A stretch of 64,000 bases of DNA from Limnomonas spitsbergensis. Lineage: Eukaryota; Chlorophyta; Chlorophyceae; Chlamydomonadales. Under the pieces are notes generated by a model. That model had not been told where the DNA came from. It saw only the letters and a program-made list of their open reading frames with translations, and ran no database searches. The position numbers and the translations under genes are program-made. Where the stretch lies: contig JAYJMM010000041.1 in the NCBI GenBank assembly GCA_037349105.1, positions 62,001 to 126,000 of the forward strand. Direction: 5' to 3'. Shown piece after piece: positions 58,227 through 64,000 of this stretch; within the stretch, counting starts at the first letter, position 1, and each line of letters starts with the position of its first letter.

Positions 58227-61200
58227 CTATTTCCCAGCAGCAGGCGGTGCGGCTGCGTGCGCATCACCTGCAGGGGTCACATAATGCAAGAGGAGCTCAT
58301 GCAGTGAATGAAGAGAGATGATCATGAGGGCCGCTGGATGCACCTAAAGGCTCCCATGAGCACGGAAGAATTTTTTTTCTTGAGGAAACAAAACAAAAGA
58401 CTCAATAACTTAGATAACAGGAAACGGCAAGAAAATAAACACTTTACCCGAAGCGAAGCCCCCCTGCCAAAGCCTCAAACCCCATCCTGCCAGCCAGCCC
58501 CAACTACACCACCCACCATCGGGTGCTCCTGCTGGCTTCTCAAACTTGGTGACGAGGCTCCGGCTGTCCTTTTCTGCCTTGAGCAGACTGATCAGGTCGC
58601 CCAGCTTATGCATCCCATGCACAATGTTGTCCCGGGTGCGCACGTTGACGGTGCCCTCGCGCTGCTCCTGCTCGCCCACCACCAGGATGTAGTTGTACTG
58701 AGACAGCTGAGCGTCACGCACCTGGATAACACCCAGCAAAACGTCCAAGGGGTGGGGACAAGCAAAGGGTCAGGGACGCAGTCAGGAGGGCATGAGTTCA
58801 TCTGTTTCACGTAAGGTGGACAGTCAAGAAGGCATGAATTTATCTGTACCCTAAACTCTAATGGAGGGGAGAGAAAATTCACCGGGCTGGCATGATTGCC
58901 GATGACCAGTCTCAAAGGACAAGGGCAGCCCATCACACCGCTGACGAGTGCTGCACATCATCTCCTGAGACTCTTCGTCACCAAGTGGACAGATGCCCCT
59001 TCCATGCCACTGCCCGCCCTGGACTCCCGGCACCAGCACCGCACCTTCTTCTGCATCTTGTTGTTGGAGGTGTCCACGTCGCAGTACATGCCAGCCTTGC
59101 GGATCTCCGTGCGGATGGTGGCGCAGTACTCATACGCCTTGTCCGTGATGGGGACCACCATCACCTGGTCGATAAGCGGGACAAGCAGGAGGTCAGGGAG
59201 GGGGAGGGAGGGAAGAACAGGCACAAGGGCACACACTCGGCAACCGGACCATCCACTGAGATACTGGGAAGGGCTGTCCAGAGGCAAAAGGCCAGAGTCT
59301 CGCAATAATCATCCATTCCACATTCTCAAAGATGACGTCCCCATACCCAGTCTAGTCACACGAACCCATCTGGGAAAATGTGTTTGGCACACCTGTCTCG
59401 GGTTGAGCCAGAATGGCCACTTGGCCGCATAGTGCTCCGTGAGAATGGCGAACATTCGCTCCACAGATCCCAGCACGGCTCGGTGCACAATCACAGGCCT
59501 GTCCATGCGGCCCTCCTACAGAGGGGAGCACGGGCAGATGGAGAGAGGGGCATGAGTAACCGGGGGAGTATAGGCAGATGGAGGGAGGAGCATGAGTAAA
59601 CGGGAGAGCATGGCAAATGGAGGGAGGGGTATGACTAAACGGGGGAGCACAGGCAAAAGGACAAGTAAGTTTAGTAGGCTGCCCCTGGACAAGTAAGTTT
59701 AGTACCCATTCCCTTCCCTTCCCTTCCCTTCTCGCGTCTTCCCGCCTTCCCTGCCCCTCACGCCTCATCCCTTCCCGCGTCTTCCCGCCTTCCCTGCCCC
59801 TCATGCCTCTTCCCTTCCCGCGTCTTCCCGCCTTCCCTGCCCCTCACGCCCCTTCCCTTCCCTTCTCGCGTCATCCTGCCTTCCCTGCCCCTCACGCCTC
59901 TTCCCTTCCCTTCCCTTCTCGCGTCTTCCCTGCCCTTCACGCCTCTTCCCTTCCCTTATCGCGTCTTCCCGCCTTCCCTGCCCTTCACGCCTCTTCACTT
60001 CCCTTCCCTTATCGCGTCTTCCCGCCTTCCCTGCCCCTCACGCCTCTTCCCTTCCCTTATCGCGTCTTCCCTCCTTCCCTGCCCCTCACGCCCCTTCCCT
60101 TCCCTTCTCGCGTCTTTCTGCCTTCCCTGCCCCTCACGCCTCTTCCCTTCCCTTCCCTTCTCGCGTCTTTCTGCCTTCCCTGCCCCTCACGCCTCTTCCC
60201 TTCCCTGCCCCTCTCGCCCCTTCCCTTCCCTACCCCTCCCTTCCCTTCCCTGCCCCTGCATGTTCTCACCTCCGTCTGGTACTCCAGGTCAAAGCGGATG
60301 GGCAGCTGGAAGTCGAGCTGCACTGTGGCACACTGATACTTGCGGCGTAGGGCGTCATACACCGTGATGTCAATCTTGGGGCCGTAGAATGCACCGTCAC
60401 CTGCAGGCAGGTAAGTGTGCAACAAAGCAGCGCGGGTGAAGCAGGCGGGTGGGGGCTACGGTGCCAGCTGCTGGCAGACAGCTCGGATTCCATTCCGGCT
60501 GTTGACCGCATGGAGAGGGGCAACTGCGTATACTGGCTACAGGACTCAATGAGCGTGTCGCCCTCCAGGAACGCCGCTGCATCTTCAGCTGTCAAGTGTC
60601 GCGAGCGGGTTGACCCTCCGTTCACCTTCGTTGATGCTCCACGTCAGGCCCGTTGAGTTGAGGGCGTCTGTGAGGGAGGCCTCTGCCTTGTTCCACAGCT
60701 CCAGCTCGCCGAGGTAGCCTTCTGGCCGCGTCGACAGCGCCATGGTGAAGTCCAGGCCGAACACGCCGTACACCTCACCCAGGAGCTTCAAGAAGGCCTG
60801 CACCTCAGCCATCACCTACAGGGGGGAGAGAGGGGGCAAGCCAGCAGGATTGAGGGATCAAACACGAGGCTTAATACCGGTGCTTAGCAATCATTCTCAA
60901 TTTGTATCCACCGTGGTCTCTAAACATGAGCCCACAAAGGATGAAGTTGCATGCATCAAGTTACAACTTCATTGCATTTGCAACTACATGCATGCATATA
61001 GTTACAACTCCATGCATGCGCATGCATGCATGCATGCATGAAGTCACAAATAAAGGTCAAACCAAACTTGGATTCCTGTGACGGTTGTATTTAGTGTGAA
61101 AAAGTGCTCCTCATGCTTTGTCCACATTCTTGAATTCATGATGCATGCTATTCTGTGTATTCATTATGACAGTGCTATTAGGTAGTGTAAGTCTTCTTCG

Positions 61201-63589
61201 CTAGCAGGGGCCAGCATGGATCAGCAACAGCCAGTCACAGAGCGCTTGACCCCTTGTTTTCACCATAATTCCAGCAAAGAGCAGCAGTAACAGAACAACC
61301 AAACTCGCAGAACTGGGGCGAGACTAACGAGCAATCGTCAGATGCGGGCGACAACGTGTTTAGTTTGAACGTTCCAGCACTGATCGCCCCCTCGCTGGCA
61401 GAGGCCAGCACCAGCTCTAGCAGCTAGTAGGCTACTAGCTGCTCAGCAGAGGGAAGATGCTAATGGAGCAGGGTATGGGCGCAGGCGCGGGCGTGGGCGC
61501 AGTCATGGGCGTGGGGGTGGGCGCGGGCATGGGCATGGGCGTGGGCATGGGAGCCGGCATGGGCGCAGGCGTGGGCGCGGACATGGGCATGGGCGTGGGC
61601 ATGGGCATGAACAAACACCCAGGGCTAACGAAAGCAGCACGATGAGCTGCAATGAACAGCAGTGAAGATGCCTCTTGAAAGCCGTAACCCCAGAGCCAGT
61701 GGCCCCTGATCCCCCAGCCCTAATTTCAGTCTAATAGGTTTTGGGATGCTCCAAATGCCGATGGGATGGCCGCGGTTGCGGTAGATACTGTGAGCTTGAG
61801 TGGCGGCAAGGTCTAGGAGGCAGGAAGCACCGGGCTGAGCCAGCAGCAACTTCAAAACAAGGAGCGCACTGTGGCATGTGGGATCCCCGTACCGGAAACT
61901 AAGATGGCTGTTTCTGACAAAACAATTTAAAATTAATTGAGAGTTTTCAGAAACCCGATTTGTGTAAAACAATTGTGTTTCAAGGCCATGGCATGGAAGC
62001 AGGGGTGAAGAAAACGATTTGAGACTGATGGTACCTAGCACCTCTGTGTCGATTGTCCTCCACAAAATGATACATTCCCCAATCTAATTTGACATACTGC
62101 AGATTTCGTTCCGTTGAGCCCAAGGGAGAGGACGGTGCTCTGTAAATCCCCTCGGCTTTGGCTGAAGGCTCCAGCAAGCAAGAGGCCCAATTCCTGATAC
62201 GGCTCCCCCAGCCTGCGTGGACCCCGCAGCACGCACCTGGTCTGGTCTGCAGAAGATGTGCGCGTCGTCTTGCTGGAAGCGCCTCACTCGCGTCAGCCCT
62301 GTTCAAGGCATGGGACAAAAGCAGGTCAGCTCCTGCAGGGCAATAGCTATATGCCCTGAATGATGCAATTGCTACGCCAGCAGTGGACCCTCTCAAGTGG
62401 TGTCACCAGCGAAAGCCACCCCAGCGCTTCCTGCACAGCCCAAGACCGCTGCTTTGGTCATATCCCTTGGCTTCCCCCCAGCCCCCTCTCAACCCAGCAG
62501 CCGTGAGGCTCTATGACCCCCCCCCCTATCTACCCAAGCGGCTGTACACCTATGACCCCTCTCACCCGTGAGAGCACCGCTGAACTCATTCCGGTGCAGG
62601 ACTCCAAAGTCGGCCAGCCGCAGCGGCAGCTCGCGGTACGAGCGCTGGCGGTGGGCAAACATGAGGCAGTGGCCTGTGAGGCAGGGGCACATCAAGGTAA
62701 GGACAGGACAGGTACACGCATCTAGCCAGGAGAGATACTCTAGGGAGTATCGGGTATGCAACTAAGCGATCTGGGGAGACGTCGGGACAAGAAGGGCACA
62801 GCGGCTGGGATGAGGGATGCAAAATTGGAGCGCCCTCCCTCCCCCCACCTCCACTTGGCAGCACTCCTGAACCCTGTAGCTCACCTGGGCAGTTCATCGG
62901 TTTAAGGCCAAACTCCGCCTTCTCAATGTCAAAGCAGAACATGTTCTCCTTGTAGTGGTCCGCATGCCCAGAGGTGTGCCAGAGGTCCATGTTGTAGATG
63001 TTGGGGCTGATCACTTCCTCATACTCATACTCCCAGTACTTCTCCCTGAAGGCACACGGAGGAGGGAGGAGAAGTTACAGAAGAGTTAGAGGGAAGAGAG
63101 TTAGACGGGAGGGAGTCAAAAGAGGAGGGGGTTAGAGAGGAGAGAGTCCTGGGGGAGTGAGTCAAAAGAGGAGGGAGTTAGAGATGAGGGAGTCAAAAGG
63201 GGATTGAGCTAGAGAGGAGGGAGTCAAAGAGGAGAGTTAGAAGGGAGTCCAGGGGAAGTGAGTTAAAAGAGGAGGGATATGAGGAGGGAGTCAAAGAGGA
63301 AGAGGTCGTCACTGAGGAGAGTGTCCCGCAGGATTGAGTCAAAGCGGAGAGCTTTGAGGACATCACTGCTGCAATACATCAGCCACGCCGCCTAGCGTTC
63401 CCCAAGACAGTTTCTCATGACCGGCTTGATGCCCATCCTTCCCACCTCAGGCCCTCACCTGATGTACGTGACCAAGTTGTTGTAGATCCGTGCACCCATG
63501 GGCAGGAAGAAGCAGGAGCCAGGCGACAGGTGGTGGAAGAAGAAGAGCTCCATCTGGTTACCCAGAACACGATGGTCACGCTTCTTGGC
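58227..63589 (-). CDS. Threonyl-tRNA synthetase, C-terminal part (5' end beyond window)
   Basis: A class II synthetase that attaches threonine to tRNA-Thr. Exons in order: 63589-63459, 63045-62885, 62673-62566, 62298-62237, 60815-60626, 60400-60270, 59515-59393, 59164-59045, 58721-58517, 58267-58227 (TAG); 423 residues, phases consistent. Motifs in order: [20 protein letters not shown] (motif 1 region), [11 protein letters not shown] (zinc Cys), [14 protein letters not shown] (motif 2), [12 protein letters not shown] (zinc His), [41 protein letters not shown] (zinc His, motif 3) and the anticodon-binding domain ([34 protein letters not shown]). The last exon was chosen because the donor after FEKPAGAPD and the acceptor at 58268 fit in phase and give [13 protein letters not shown]; reading through instead adds an unlikely Trp/Gly-rich tail. 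The editing and TGS domains must lie to the right. Confidence 0.95.
59698..60258. repeat. Pyrimidine-rich minisatellite in a ThrRS intron
   Basis: About a dozen units of roughly 45-52 bp containing CGCGTCTTCCCGCCTTCCCT, GCCCCTCACGCCTCTTCCCT and runs of CCCTT. On the ThrRS sense strand it is purine-rich. It fills most of the intron 59516-60269. Confidence 0.95.
61480..61612. repeat. GGGCRY hexamer-type repeat in a ThrRS intron
   Basis: Runs of GGGCGT, GGGCGC and GGGCAT alternate for about 130 bp. Just upstream (60990-61040) lies a CATGCATG-rich stretch. Both are within the 1.4-kb intron 60816-62236, in which I see no exon. Confidence 0.9.
63055..63310. repeat. Purine-rich GAGGAGGGAGTCAAAAGAG array in a ThrRS intron
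   Basis: Imperfect units of 17-22 bp (GAGGAGGGAGTTAGAGAGG, GAGTCAAAAGAGGAGGG). On the ThrRS sense strand this is a long polypyrimidine region. Confidence 0.85.
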
Positions 63590-64000
63590 CTGTGGGACAG
63601 ACAGGACGGAAGGGGTCAGAACAAAAGTGTCAAGTGCACAATGTAGGACAAGCAGAGCACAGGCCACTCTACCAGCTGCGTGTTTTCATGGCATTATGCA
63701 ACCCCTGGCAATATGCAACACCTGCACCAGTAGAGCACTGACCTGCCATGCGTGTTGATGGGATCCTATACCAGCTGTAGGGCTAATAATCCTGCTGCCC
63801 AGAGCTGACCAGCACCATGCACCGACAGCGTGCTGGGATCAGGTAACAATGCCGCATGATTCCAGCAGGCATTGGTGGCGCTCGCCAGAGTGATGCGCAT
63901 TTGGTGCAGGATAAAAGGGCACATGCTTGCAGAGGCTTTGCTGGCATGAGCTTTGGTGGAGTGCAACCTGACAACCTTATTTGAACCTAACACATTTTTC
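63590..64000. other. Probable ThrRS intron, right edge of window
   Basis: The exon 63589-63459 begins in phase 0 with [12 protein letters not shown], which in ThrRS follows the N-terminal domains. I see no sequence of those domains here, so the next upstream exon should lie outside the window. Confidence 0.5.

Overview
This window looks like nuclear DNA of a green alga, most likely a trebouxiophyte (Chlorella/Coccomyxa type); the genus is inference. The support is a plastid starch-branching enzyme, a thylakoid photosystem II assembly factor with a twin-arginine signal, a RAP-domain organelle RNA-binding protein, dense GT-AG introns, TGTAA-like 3' signals and LINE debris. There is no operon, CRISPR array, rRNA or convincing tRNA. 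Most long open frames are artefacts of minisatellites or shadows of exons. The gene models below were built by joining exons at splice sites and checking that reading phase is kept at every junction.

Layout, left to right: the 3' part of a RAP-domain protein (+, 29-2661) with a 27-copy minisatellite in an intron; starch branching enzyme (+, 22 exons, 4307-11256); a block of decayed retrotransposons (11944-16560), including two LINE ends in opposite orientation and an RNase H-bearing LINE split by a TA-flanked inverted-repeat element; a protein with five tandem zinc ribbons (+, 16686-20219); a membrane-anchored apyrase (-, 20561-23272); a small proline-rich protein (+, 23459-26065); another LINE fragment (26990-28093); a ubiquitin-like/eS31 fusion (-, 28920-29900) divergent from HCF136/Ycf48 (+, 30194-32424); a spacer with LINE tails and a reverse-transcriptase fragment (to 35480); a 1202-residue GTPBP1/2-type GTPase (+, 15 exons, 35705-45713) whose introns carry five different tandem arrays; a small putative secreted or targeted protein (-, 46679-47504); a protein joining a ubiquitin-conjugating fold to an F-box-like region (-, 12 exons, 49289-56637); and the 3' part of threonyl-tRNA synthetase (-, 58227-63589), whose 5' end lies beyond the window.

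The genes form no pathway. Themes are plastid function (branching enzyme, HCF136, RAP protein), translation (ThrRS, eS31, a translational-type GTPase) and ubiquitin (UBC/F-box protein, ubiquitin-like/eS31). The most unusual signals are: a 36-bp minisatellite that repeats the 3' splice site and first codons of a UBC/F-box exon; a ubiquitin moiety that has lost the conventional LRLRGG tail; GC-AG splicing and a 46-bp retro-insertion with a 16-bp target duplication in the same ribosomal gene; a nested transposon whose removal leaves a readable RNase H; and minisatellites lying against splice sites in one GTPase gene.
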